NCBI RefSeq assembly: GCF_046630445.1
Contig: NC_092338.1
Location: 147,693,501 to 147,757,500, forward strand
Reading direction: 5' to 3'
Length of the DNA stretch: 64,000 nucleotides
DNA from: Rutidosis leptorrhynchoides
Lineage: Eukaryota > Streptophyta > Magnoliopsida > Asterales > Asteraceae
Shown here: one piece after another, positions 33,650 through 46,144 of the stretch
Layout of the letters: every line of letters starts with the position of its first letter
How positions within the stretch are numbered: position 1 is the first letter of the stretch
The notes under the pieces: generated by a model
Databases searched by the model: none
What the model was told of the DNA's origin: nothing
What the model saw: only the letters and a program-made list of their open reading frames with translations
Program-made: the position numbers and the translations under genes

Positions 33650-36321
33650 CTACTTGATGTATTGTGAGACCCATTTGAATCCATCACCATAACCCATCTT
33701 GCGAACAATGCTGCACATAAATACTTCCAAGGGACGCACACTCGAATCTTGGAGGTTAACCTTACCTTTGCCGGTGGTTACACCAGTAAGGCCAAGGTGG
33801 TAACGCAGTTCATCCTCCGAGGCTGCATATGGAATGTCAATCTTGTTTCCTAAAATAAGAAAAGGTACAGCAGAAAGGTTCTCATCAGAAAGAAGTGCAT
33901 CCAATTCCTTTTTTGACTCTGCAAACCGTTCCTTATCATACGCATCCACAAGATACACCACTGCATCAACCTGAAATGAAATACCTCATGCGATTACATT
34001 ACCAAGAAACTAAATATCAAGTATTCATGGTATTAAAATAGAGAAATTACATAACAGTATTAATGGTATTCAAAGCATCATGACAGATGTAAAACATTAG
34101 GCACCTCGTTATGCAAGGATGTAAAAAATCGCTAATCGAGGATTAGTCGGCCGTAGCCTTGTAGGGATTAATCGGCCAAATCGGGGATTTCTTAGAAATT
34201 AATTGGTTTCGATGTTTTATACATTTAAATAATGATAAATTTCAACATTTTATGTGTAAATATAGAGGAAAATCATAAACATATGCATAAACGAACATAA
34301 ACTTTAACATTACTTTAACATTATTGTCTAGAAACATAAACAAGTAGAAATTATATCATTGCTGTCTAGAAACATAAACATAATCCTTCAATTGTTCAAA
34401 TACTCCAAAATTCTAATTTAAATTCATACCAAAATGGCGATCAACTTTGACTAATTTTGCGACGACTAAATCCAATTTTGCGAGAGCGGTGAGCTTTTGT
34501 GGTTGACTGTTGGAGCTCGATTATTATAATCCTACTTTTATCTTTGTAAGTGGTTATTCTATGCGTCACATATATCCTAGCATTATATTTCCTTCAACTA
34601 GTAGATTATACATAGCCATCGATGTTGTTACTCTAAGTGCACTCTGGTACAGGACTGCCATCTTAATCAGAGGAAACAACAGTATGAAGCCATCCTGGTT
34701 TGAATTAATTCAGGACTTTGCAGGCTAATCAAGTAACTTAGTAACTTTTCAAATGGGCAACCTAACTTGTATGACTGTAAGAACAAGCATGATGTGTATC
34801 ATCATAATCATACCACAGCATGTTATAGTTTGCTATTGAAAAACATCGATATACAATAATAACAAGAATTTTGAATATTTTTCTGTATCATGACATGTTT
34901 GAAGTCTATTGAACAAATCAGTTTTCTTCAAGATAATATTCTTAGCTTTATGTGGCCATCTATTTGTAGATATAACATATAGCAGATACCAGAGCCTTGT
35001 TTTACCAATCAGTAACCAGAATACAACATTCTTCAATCCGTCCATATAACTCAACTCTCATTAAAAAAAAGAGCCTGTTATGGTTATCAATCCTATACTT
35101 GCTCAACCATCGGTTATCTAACAGGTCCATAAATAAACTCAGCCATACATGCTTAGTGGATCATCGTGAGTCATCAGCAGGATCGCAAAATTAAGCCTAA
35201 TAGGTCGACTAGTCACCGAATGTGGTTTAATTGTCACTCAGAGTGTATTTATTTAATGAACTTCCAAACTACATTTTAAATATTGTGATTAATTGCAGAT
35301 TATATCAAACTGACAGACTAAGAGTACTGTTGCCAGAACCTTTCAGCCCTTGGGCTCTAACAATCGCTAGCAAACCATCAGTCTTCACCGAAAAAAATCA
35401 AATGAAACCTTGATGACACTTTCAGAATAGCCTGTATGCACGTTTTATATTCTACATTCCACAATAGCTAACTTATCAGTCTTCACAAAAAAAATATCCA
35501 ACACCATCAACAATATAAACCGATTGTGCGCATTAGACACATATTTCCATCAAAAGTTAAAATCATAAGCACATATATACAAATAATTAATATAATCAGA
35601 GAACATATTAAAAAAAAAAAAAAAAAAAAAAGGTCCAAACATAATAACATGTATCCACAGTCATAGCACAATACTACACATAAAATTTCGATATTATAAC
35701 TAGACATCTTCCATTAAAACTATACATCAAAACATTTCAATCACATTTACTGTAAGCATAGGCAATTTAAGTTAACATCTTTACATATAATTTTGCATTT
35801 TAAGATCTGACCATATAATAAAATTTAACAATACAACACACAAACAAAGGCACATATATGCATGTATATACAAGCCTCAAATGTGCAACTATGTATTTAT
35901 TCATAAGCATAATAATTAATTTTAAAAAATAAAATAGAATACCTTGGCGTAATAATCCTTCCAGACTCTACGAGCAATCTGATGACCTCCTAAATCAAAA
36001 GCTTTGAACTTAATTTTGCCTATACTCAATTCCTCAGATGTTGGATGTTGTGTAGGTTGATGTTGAACTAATCTCTAAACAATTAAATATAATAAAAAAA
36101 TACAAATTAGATCCAAATCGCATCAAATTAGGGGAAAATCAAATCGAAGAACACAATATTATTAAAATTAAATTGAATAATAATAACCTAACCTCATCTT
36201 TGAGCATGTGAAGCAAGGTAGTTTTACCGGCATTATCAAGACCTAAAAACAAGATCTTAGCTTCTTTTTGCCACAAACCGAGCGATGCTAATATGCCATA
36301 AAACCAATCGAATAAAAACAT
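33650..36321 (-). CDS. SAR1: SAR1 small GTPase (COPII coat assembly)
   Basis: Small GTPase that starts COPII coat assembly on the endoplasmic reticulum: SEC12 loads GTP, the N-terminal amphipathic helix enters the membrane, and SEC23/24 is recruited. Coding exons on the minus strand: 36193-36321, 35943-36074, 33650-33970, 43 + 44 + 106 residues = 193, the exact usual length. The sequence is nearly that of Arabidopsis SAR1: [20 protein letters not shown] helix, P-loop GLDNAGKTT (27-35), switch I HPTSEEL, DLGGH (G3), NKID (G4), and C-terminus [15 protein letters not shown]. All splice sites are GT-AG. The start is at 36321 and not at the upstream in-frame ATG (36336), because MFLFDW is the conserved family N-terminus. 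The second intron is 1972 bases and holds repeat-like DNA. The gene lies tail to tail with MCM7 and looks intact. Confidence 0.97.
33971..35942 (-). other. Long SAR1 intron 2 with repeat-like content
   Basis: No coding sequence recognised. Around 34120-34200 a GC-rich patch (ATCGAGGATTAGTCGGCCG, GGATTAATCGGCCAAATCGG) resembles a worn dispersed repeat. A 22-base poly-A lies near 35609 and may be the tail of a retroposed sequence. The rest is AT-rich intron. Confidence 0.5.
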
Positions 36322-37860
36322 TTTCGATTTGATCAAACTGGTGAGGAATAGATCTGGAGTGATAGAAGCGGTTTATTGTTGAATTGATGAATGGATCTGA
36401 CCTAAAAACAACAGTTTCCAAGTTGGATGCGTTTTAGCAAATGCTGACAAATTTTAATTTTATATGGTTCACGTGCCTCGCCTTATTTGTCGGTGTTTAA
36501 ATATGTGAATATAGTAGTAGGTGTTAATAACTGGAAGTCAAAATTGGACAGTAGATATTATGTAGGCCTAATGGGCTGATTTATTGGGCCATAGCCTTTA
36601 CGGTTAAAGAATTATAGGCCCAAATCTTGGATAAATATTGTTGGGTTATGGATTTTATCGTCGAATTGTCAAGCTATGACCAATGGCATATGCCCTGTGG
36701 TGCCCAACATTTTTCGGTTTTTTTATAGGTATAGGTAAGTTATAATCACACATATTTAATACGTGAAATTGATCAAAACACTTCTTTTTTCAAAGAAACT
36801 ATGATGATAAACTCTTGAAAAATGTAACTGTCAAATTGTCCTCGTAATTCGCAAGCCCCCCACCCCCACCCCCCAAAACCCCCCCACCTATCTTGCCACT
36901 CGTGAAGTCTCATGACCGAGAAATTTCAAGTCGCGACATGGAATTTCTTGGTCTTGAACAAGAACTCTCGGTAAGACTGACTTCGCGACCTTGCAAATGC
37001 GTTAGATGTGAGTCGCAAGTTACACAAGGTCCTTACCTTGCGACTTGCGAGTGGAGATTACGCTAGCGACTTGCCAAAAATCTAATAAAAACGACTTGTT
37101 CCATTAATTTAAAACATAGCATCTTAAAGAATTTAATACATCAACTCCCTACCAGGTACATTAAAACAATACAAACCATTATTTTTAAATTCAAGAAAGT
37201 GGAATAATTTGGTAAGAATCATTCCGAAAGGTAGTGGATCCATGATTGTTTCACCTGCACACTGCATCATATTCCCATCGATGTAGACGACGTTAAATTT
37301 AATACCATTTATGATCCAAAACATCATAATGGTCTCCCTCTATTGTAAGAATTCCGTCATATTCATTCACAGGTCTACGACATTTTATGTTGCTACGAAC
37401 AAGTCTGTAAGATCCTTCAAATAACATGAAACCTCTTAGCCGCAATGCAAATATCTACAATTTGCAGTTGAAGAATGGCTCTCAATACATCGTGCAAAGT
37501 GAAGTCAGCGTATTTTGTCATGTCACACAAGGGGCTACATCCCAACAAGTTGGATCCTAGAGTAAAATTTTCATCCTTCTTTTAGGAAGCCTAACACCGT
37601 ATTGAACGTCGTTACATCTCAATTATAGCACCGACCATCAAGTTTATATTTGATTGTCTTTTCATACACGTGTTGCTCATATATAAACTTGGCCGTTTAA
37701 GATTGTTTAACCTATTCTAGTTCGTTAAAAGATAAATTTAGAAGATTATTAGTAACGATATATCATACAAACGACATCATAACTATAAAGCTTTCGTTAA
37801 AAATTGAAATGGAACTTGGCTAGGGCCTTATTTTGATAATAAAACTAGATATTAGATATC
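36322..37860. other. SAR1 upstream region and unrecognised remnant
   Basis: 36322-36480 should hold the SAR1 5' untranslated region and promoter. Further left there is a C-rich run at about 36856-36889. At about 37330-37560 (minus strand) there is a coding-like remnant (YRLVRSNIKCRRPVNEYDGI, EGDHYDVLDHKW) with several frame breaks. I do not recognise its family. It may belong to the hAT element to its right or to another dead gene. Confidence 0.4.
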
Positions 37861-39000
37861 AGATGGAATTCTGTTTATCTCATGTTTGAATATATATTAC
37901 GACAAAAACAGACTTGAATGGTTTTTCAAGATAGACTACTTAGAAAATGATTTTCCGAACCGTTTAAAAACCACAAATGGGATGACTTGGAAGCATAAAC
38001 AAGTTTTTAAAGCGGCGACAGAAAAAATATCGGGTGTTTATTACCCAACTAGCTCAGTAGTTTACAACAACTTAAATTAATGAAGAAAAAAATATGCTAA
38101 TTTGCGAACTCAAGTAATCGTATATTTAGACAAGCCGTTTTTCTTATAAGGAACAAAAAAAAATTGGAACGATAGCTAAAGTTTTTGTACGTGCGGCCGC
38201 ACTCTGATCCTTGCATTAATTATAATGGGGTAGAAATTATGATGACGGCAATATACCAAAATTTGAATTGTATGTATGATCACGAAGACGCCGAACCCAA
38301 CTATATAAATAACCAAAAAGTTCGAATTTGATACCATTTTTGAGCAATTATTTGGAATTTATGCAACAAAATATGGTCGACAAGCAAACTCATTTGACCA
38401 ATTTGAGGTCGGATCATATTTTCGAAGGCCCCGAGACCTTAATATAAGTCTTTTTAACCAATTACGTGAAGATGCTTTGAAACGTGCACAACATCGACAC
38501 CCACAAGCGAGTTGAGAAATTTCAAGATTGAAAACTTTGCACTAAACATAAATCACGAACAATTTCACTAATTTGATGTTTTGGCTTGGTGGAAATCGAA
38601 AGAAGACATAGACACACATGTCCAATATCATCTGCCAAGGCTCGTGACTTATTAGCCGTCCAAGCTTTAACCGTAGCTTCGGATTTCCTCTTAGCGGTCG
38701 AATTCTATCGGAAAGAAGTCAAGACTTACCCCCAAACCCTAGGAAGTATGCGTATATATGAAGGAAATTTGGACGGGGTATATAGGATACAAGATTAAAT
38801 ATAGAATGTCCGTTTGATAATGATGTTGGAGATTGTATAGAGATAGAAGAAATAGAAGCCGGATTATCAACTTCATCAAACGAAGGAAATACCGAGACCG
38901 AATTGGATGAAAGTGAATATGATCCCATTAGCATTGACGAATATATACCAGCAATGCAATGGCAATTTGAGATTTAGGACACGATATTTGAAGAAAGCGA
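37861..39000 (+). pseudogene. Dead hAT transposase (RICESLEEPER/BED-type)
   Basis: A cut-and-paste DNA transposase relic. Recognisable pieces in order: NRLEWFFKIDYLENDFPNRL and FKAATEKISGVYYPTSS (37900-38080, central hAT region), then a broken stretch, FDVLAWWKSKEDID (about 38572-38613), and ARDLLAVQALTVASDF (38638-38685) followed by SMRIYEGNLDG, matching the hATC dimerisation domain (usually MARDLLAVQASTVASESAFS). The pieces lie in at least three frames with multiple stops, and the zinc-finger N-terminus is missing. The AACCGGTTCCGG-type sequence at about 39640-39705 resembles hAT-family end sequence, but no inverted-repeat pair could be fixed. Confidence 0.75.
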
Positions 39001-39240
39001 ACAATATAACGAACAACAAAGGCAAGACGAGTAAAGTATAAAGGGTGATGACAATGCAAAAGCTTGATATTCTTTAATTGTAATACATTTTCAGGTAATG
39101 GCCATGCCGAAACTCGAAATATATTTACTTTTGTATTGTATTTGTATTGTTCCCATAAAAATTTTGTTATTTATAGTATTTATAATTTATAAATAAAAAT
39201 GTTGTTATTTATATTACAATTATAATTTATATTACTTATA

Positions 39241-39571
39241 GTGTTAAGCGTTATAAATTATAATTATATTATTCATAGTTATTTAAGCGTTTTAACTTTT
39301 ATTTATATCGGTTATATTATTGTTGTTCAAACATTATAAACATCGAACCGGTAAAAATGTAAGAGCTAAAAATCAAATCCGGTAAAGATCCGAGTCCCCA
39401 AAAAAAGTGTTAAGCGTTATAAATTATAATTATATTATTCATAGTTATTTAAGCGTTTTAACTTTTATTTATATCGGTTATATTATTGTTGTTCAAACAT
39501 TATAAACATCGAACCGGTAAAAATGTAAGAGCTAAAAATCAAATCCGGTAAAGATCCGAGTCCCAAAAAAA
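39241..39571. repeat. 166-bp direct tandem duplication
   Basis: GTGTTAAGCGTTATAAATTA starts at 39241 and again at 39407. The two units stay almost identical through AAATCCGGTAAAGATCCGAG. The boundary is a poly-A run, so slippage or unequal exchange there is plausible. It lies just after the hAT relic. Confidence 0.95.
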
Positions 39572-40074
39572 TCCGAAAAAAACGATTCCAATTGAAATTT
39601 GAAAACAGAAACAAGCCGCGAGAACTTACCAAAACCAAAACCGGTTCCGGAAAAAACCAGTTATTTTTAACTGCTTTTTCCTGAACTAAAACCGGTCCGG
39701 AACAAGTTTTTGTGCATCTATAGCCTTAGCTATTTGTTTCACAAGAATAATCTCATTATTGTTTACCTGAGTTTTACGAAGTCGAGCCACAATGATAAGT
39801 TTCAATACTTGAACATCAATCATGGGCTAGGACCACTGGGCCAGATCCATCCTAACAATCAATAGTAAACTTCTTTTAAAACCAATGAACCAAAAGGTGG
39901 ACTAACACATGACAATATTTTGTTCCGAAGAATACATTACATGCTTCAACATATATTGTAGAATCCAAAAAACACAACTAGTTTTGCAAATATACAGATA
40001 CATACCAAATATACAGAATCTACTCTACTAAAAAACATGGGGTAAAAGTAAAACTGGAAATGAAAATGACTAAA

Positions 40075-43000
40075 TTACTTGCCTTTCCTTTTACTACTTC
40101 TTTTACTTGTCTTGATCTCCTTAGCTTTAATACACTTGGGACAAAACCAATCTTCATCAGGAACATCATCAAGTGGCGGATCACAACAGTCAAAATGGGT
40201 GCCAACACCGCATCCAATCGAGCCACTTTCATCCCCACAAATCAGCATTTCTTCACCTCTGTCACGTGACCCGCATACCTCACATGCCACATCATCACTT
40301 TCTGGAGTTCTTGGCTCAGTAGTGTCTTCTTTTAAATAGTTTTGTAAATTATTATATGATCTCTCGGCCCAAACGTTTGTATTGTATAGGATGTGTTTGT
40401 CAAGTGAGTATCCGGGCTTGCATACGTATTCCACCAGATAATCAGCCGATATACATGGTATCTCGTGTTTTAGGAATTCTTGAACCCATGCGTCAACGTG
40501 TGGCATGCCGGGACTAACAACCGCAAAGTCGATATTAGTGTTTAGGAAGCGAGTGTATGGTGGGGATGTTGCTAATATGGTCCCGTCTCCAGCCTTGACA
40601 GCACGCTTTATAGTATCCTGCAACATAATACAAAAGATCAGGAATATAAACAAACAATACCGGTTTCAATAATAACATAACTAGTGAAGGTGTTATATCT
40701 CATGAAAATTACTAAAGAAAATTGCCAACTACAACATTCCCACGTGATATTGCATCTTGTTTCTGTTTTGATTGTACTTGATCTCAAATAATACAGAATA
40801 AATTGCAAGGTAACCTATATGACAGCAACAATGAAATTTCTTATTTATTTAAGTTCAGTTATTAAGAAGAAATAGGCATTAGATATAACCTAAAGAAAGG
40901 AACCTAGCGATGGAAGAACATAACCATGAATTTAAGGTCTAACCATGAACAAAACTCAATAAAGAACAGAATCACCGCTTGCTAAGTATCAATTTATGTG
41001 CTTTTCTATTTTTGTGTGTTTAAGATCGAGTGGGAAAGTCACAAGATGAAAAAGGTCAAATCTGATCTACTACGAGTTTAGTGAAGTCATGAATCTCAGT
41101 CAGAATGCGACCCTTGTGTAATTCCAAGTCACCTCTTTTAACTCGTCTCCTCAAAGTCAACTCATGACTCGTACGAGTTTGACAATTATTCATCTTATAA
41201 CAGCGTAAATCTTTTAATCAAATGACATATAATGCAGTATGCAATAGAAAAGAGCTCTGGGCAATTGGGTCACTTTCAACTAGTTTAGCCCACATGACCT
41301 GTTTTGCTTTAGATTGGAAAAAGACCATCTTGAGATGATAATTTGCAGCCAGAAACAGCACATTCATAGGTAAATGGGTTGATACTGCTACCTTATTATA
41401 TAAAGCATAAATAGTAAATCATTAAGATAAGGAGAATAAACTGTAAAATATACCAAAGGAGGGGCAATGCATTCCCCATAGATGACAATACGCATCCCAT
41501 AAAAAGCACCATGACCAGTTTTCTCCTTCAAAAGGCGCCACTTTCTTGGAGCCTCCAAATTAATTTGACCATCTTGACTCAGACAATTCTTGTGCCATTC
41601 ATAAGCCTCCTCGTCTAAGAATCTTCCTGCCTGGTTACTTGCCGTCAAGTAATCAGTCTTCAAAATCCACCTGAGTTTCATAAGAAATATTAATTGCACA
41701 TAAACTAAACAAACATAAGTTTTAATACCATAAAAGTATGGACTTTATTGTTACATGAGACATTTGAAAGCAACAGTAAGTACTTAAACAAGAAAAAAAA
41801 ACAGTAAACTCAGAAAACTTTCACCTTCCAGATGCAGCAGCAGCAAAGAACTTCTCGGTTCTCCGAATTGGATCTGGAACAATAAAATGAGTAGCCTGAT
41901 AAGACCATTGATGAGAGACTCTGCATACTCTTCCTTTCAATTTCCTAATCATCTGCTGGTACTCTCTTCTTTGCAGCTTATGTCCAGTCAATATAAACCA
42001 TTTGGGTTCATCTTTAACTATATATGAATCTGAATTCGCCTTTCCAGGCTTGTGGGTAATCTTCTCAACAACCTGTTTTTTACCAGTACTTTGATCAGCA
42101 AGTATATCGACATTTTCCTTCTGTGCTTCAACTGAACAGCCACTTGACGTGCGTTTTCCCTTTGTAACAACTTTTGCATTAGCTACCTCCTTCACATTTA
42201 GAGCAACATCTTTCTTAGCTTTACTCGCACGTTTATTTGTCTTAGTTGCCTTTGTCTTCACAACATTCTCAATACCATTAACATTTTTCATGGTTTTTGC
42301 AGTCACTTTTTCCCCAATTTCTGCCTTTTCATTAGTATTGTGACTTTCAACTTTTTTGTTTTTAACAGTTACCTCTTTAACAGATTGACTGGCATCTTCC
42401 TTAGCTTTATTCACAACACGTTTACTTTTCTTAGTTCCTTTCTTTTCTTTATCATCCTCTTTTTCATTCTTCAGTTCAGGATCATTACATGCATCTTCTG
42501 ATCCCTTCAAATTCATCGAGTACTCCAAATCATTTACATCATCATTGTTACCAGCAAGTTCCTTTCTTTTAGCAACCCTCTTACAAATTTTCTTCACTCT
42601 AGACGTCTTATTACTCACAGGATTCTCAAAAACATCGGTTATTTCTGTCGTACCTCTATTTTGTACAGTTATTACGCTCCGACATTCAGTCACGTCATCT
42701 ACAATATCATTATCTTGATCTATAACAGGTTGATCCTGTTCTGTTTTCTCTTCCATCACTATATCAACAGTGTCTTCTGGTTCACCATTGTTGATTTCTA
42801 CCCTTATTTCTGGTCTCTCATTACTCTCACTAGCAAGTTCTTTCCTTTTGTCAATCTTCTTAACAGTTGCCTCATTTTCTGAAAAAACAGTACTTTTCCT
42901 ACCTTTTTTCTTGCCATTAGATGCCTGATCGCTCACAAGAATGTGGGTATCAACAGATTTGTCTAATGATACCTTACTCTTGAAAGTATTTAAGTTCCTA

Positions 43001-46000
43001 CAAAGGTTTATGTCATAATCTTCATCGTTATCTTGATCTACATCATGTACATACCCTTCTGCTTTCTCCGCCATCACTATATCAACAGGGTTTTCTTTGT
43101 TTGCCTCCTCTTGATCCTCGGGAGGCTCAGTTTCATCATCCATGCATGAAGACTTGTTCCCAAACATATTCTCAGATTTGTCTACCAAATAAGCTTTCTC
43201 GTACTTCTGACACGTAATGAGATCCTCATTATCAGATGGACCATCTATATCAGCCATAGAAGTCGTGGCATCATTTGTCTCATTGTTTTTCAAATGAATA
43301 GACCCTTTCTGATTCACAGTCTTCGTTTTATCAAGATTTTGACTAGCAGCCGAAAATCTCTTACCAAACGACTTCCTTTTGACAGGTTTTGAATTTGATC
43401 CAGCACCTAAATTTGATTCAGCACCAGTACTGGACTTCATAAGATCAGATCCAGTACCTGAACTTGATTCGCCATGCAAGGTGGGAGTTTTAGAGATGGG
43501 CACATTTACATTTTTACCCCTAGAGTTTGAGGTGTTCCAAGTGGTAACATTGGAGGGTGATAATTTTGGAGGACTTGTAGCAGTTTTATCATTCAAAGAT
43601 GTAAAATTTATCTCATCTGAAACATGATTACTCGTTTCAACAGGTGGGCCATTATTCAGCTCCTCAAATGCACTTTCTACATGTGGACTTCGTCTATTCG
43701 ATGCCTCCTCGTTTTGATTCATTCTCTGTTGTTTGAAACTACTATTAGTACTGTCTATCTTCCTCTTACCATAAGATGAACAATTTTGCTCTTCATTGAA
43801 TTTATCTACCAAAGAAGAAGACGCATTGAAGGCTTCGATGAAATTTTGCTTATTCAGTCTTTTAGCACTGCTGGTGTTGCTTGTAGTAGTGTGCACTGTT
43901 GGACTTGCACCCTTTTTTTCTTCATTTAAAGAAGATTTGTTGGCTGATGTGGCGGCATAAATGTTTCTGTTGACTGCAGTTGAACCATTGGTTGTTCCAT
44001 CATGTGGTATAGAAGGATCATAAGTAGCACCTATAACGTTTTCAGTGTTGCTTATCTCGTGGGAATTAGGAAACAAATCAGATGTGGTTTTAGATGCACT
44101 ATTCAATAAGTTTCTTGAAATTTCCTGCTTTGACAAAAGAGATTGATGGGGACTTGCAATCTTTCTTTCGTTCTGCATTGTAACACCTTCTGCTTCATCT
44201 TCAGAATCTTGAGCTTCAGCTTCCATCTCCAACTCATAGCCACTGTTGGATTAATGAAAAGATGTACAATTAATATTAATAACTGGATAATTATATTAGC
44301 ACATGTGCATACAAATACCAATTGAAAGTGTCAGTTGTCATTCACATTAACGAGCAGCTATTCAACATCTAATAAGCAATTACTAGTATGAATATGATCA
44401 AACAACTATGAAGAATAGCAGATTAGTGTTTCAGGGAAAAAACCATTGAAGCAATGAAAAAAACCTACAAGACCCTTCTTTAACAGAATAACATATTCAG
44501 CTATAAAAACAAAAAGGTACTGCCTTACCTCTTACTATAATCATCTTCCAATACAACATCCCAAGCTTTTAAACTGAAAAAATGAATGAAGATAAAAATC
44601 AGTTTAATGATATTTTATTTTCATAACAACTTAATAAGAGAATTAAACATCATATATGTTGTATGTAAAAAAAAAAAAAAGAAGAAGAAGATAGCATATA
44701 TTAGGCATACTAAAAACATACCAGTCTTCTAACCATTTGTGGTTGACAATCTTTATCCTGTTAATCTTTTTCGCAAGTAGATACTTCTCACCTATCAAAT
44801 TGAAATGAAAAAAATGACATTTTCATTTACATGCAAAGCCTAACCAGGCATAATGTACAAATTACATAAACAGACGACAATTGACAAGGACCTAATAACT
44901 TCTAACTGAGCTCAAAATGAAGTAGTAGACTGATGGTATTACATGATAAATACACAAATAACTAGACGTCCCTTTCTGCTAGTCATAAACCAAAAGAAAA
45001 CCATGTGTATTTAAAAAAAATGGACTACCTGAAGAAATAAAATAAGCATACCTAACCTGGTTTTCTACATTGTAAGCCAAGAATATAAAATAACATACCT
45101 TCAAATTTGTAGCATATGAGATGAGTAATCTTGTTTGCTACTAATGCCTTTGAAAATTGTGCACCCATCAAAGAAACCATCGTCTGAAAAATAAAACGTA
45201 ACACAAAATTACAAACAATGTAAACCATAATTGCTTTATATAACAAATCGAAAAAATACATACCATAATGTCCTCCCGATCAACACGTTGATATCCAGTT
45301 AAACATATGACTAAAGACTTGGCAGATGGAATTCCGTTCAAATCTTTCAACGGTCTGTACATTATCTGTTAAAGGTAGATAAGTTACACATCTTGAACAA
45401 CAATAGCAACAAATGTAAGCTGTCACCAGTAAATAATCTAGCAAAAGAATGACAATTTAAGCTTAAGAAATAAACGACGTCTGTTACTTATTAACTTCAT
45501 ATCCTATAACATTACAAATAAGGTGCAATCAAAAAAACAAAATTCGATTACAGTTACTAACATCCGTTGTCTTCACTGGTGCTCCAACATCAAAACTGTG
45601 CTCAACCCAAAGACTAGAAACTAATTTCTTTCCATCTCGTCTAGCCCTAACACACACCGGATCATCCTGCCAACATGATGCACAATTATATTATAGTCAA
45701 TATTTAAATTTACATCATCAGTCCTTTAAACACAGTTGAAAATGATACATTATTACATTTCAACAGAAGGAAGTTAGGGTTAGTAAACTTACATAAGTAA
45801 GTTTATCAACAATCACATGAGTACAATTTGAATCATATTGACGAGAATCAACACCACCGTTATCAACAAGCTTTCGTGAAACCTGAATATATTATTATTT
45901 AATTATATAAAAATCAAATCAAATCAAAAAACCCTAGCTGCCATAAAGGAAAAATACACTTTAATTCTAACCTAATTAAGTACATGAATAGTATGTAATA

Positions 46001-46144
46001 CAGACTAATACAGATAAATTCATAAAAAAAGTAGAAATTTTGAACCTGAGATTTACTGATTGGATCGAAGCCGAGAAGAACAAAACGGATGCCAGTGAAT
46101 GGTTGCGCTGGCTGGTTAAACGGCGACGTTTGATGACTTTGCAT
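40075..46144 (-). CDS. Four-BRCT plus PHD-finger protein (At4g02110-like)
   Basis: Large nuclear protein, 1257 residues by my exon model (minus strand): 46046-46144, 45793-45882, 45562-45666, 45264-45365, 45099-45183, 44722-44791, 44529-44573, 41825-44242, 41454-41670, 40075-40617. All introns are GT-AG and phases agree. N-terminal tandem BRCT: residues about 15-100 (FTGIRFVLLGF, SSLWVEHSF) and 115-190 (SLVICLTGYQRVDREDIM, VNHKWLEDC). The middle, about 205-940, is a low-complexity, Ser/Lys/Glu-rich linker with KK/KR clusters. C-terminal tandem BRCT: 944-1040 (KWFILTGHKLQRREYQQMI) and 1065-1165 (MRIVIYGECI, ISADYLVEYV). A C4HC3 PHD finger lies at about 1188-1239 (CEVCGS, HFDCCDPPL, DWFCPKC). 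BRCT pairs bind phosphopeptides in DNA-damage responses and PHD fingers read histone tails; the exact role is not known to me. It looks intact. Confidence 0.92.

Noticed and set aside
36856-36889. C-rich run considered as an i-motif/G-quadruplex regulator of SAR1
   Set aside because: C runs are irregular, and it lies more than 500 bases upstream of the start in an uncharacterised spacer; nothing else supports a role.
42149-43627. Plus-strand frames of 64-82 residues
   Set aside because: Shadows of the large exon 8 of the BRCT/PHD gene on the minus strand.
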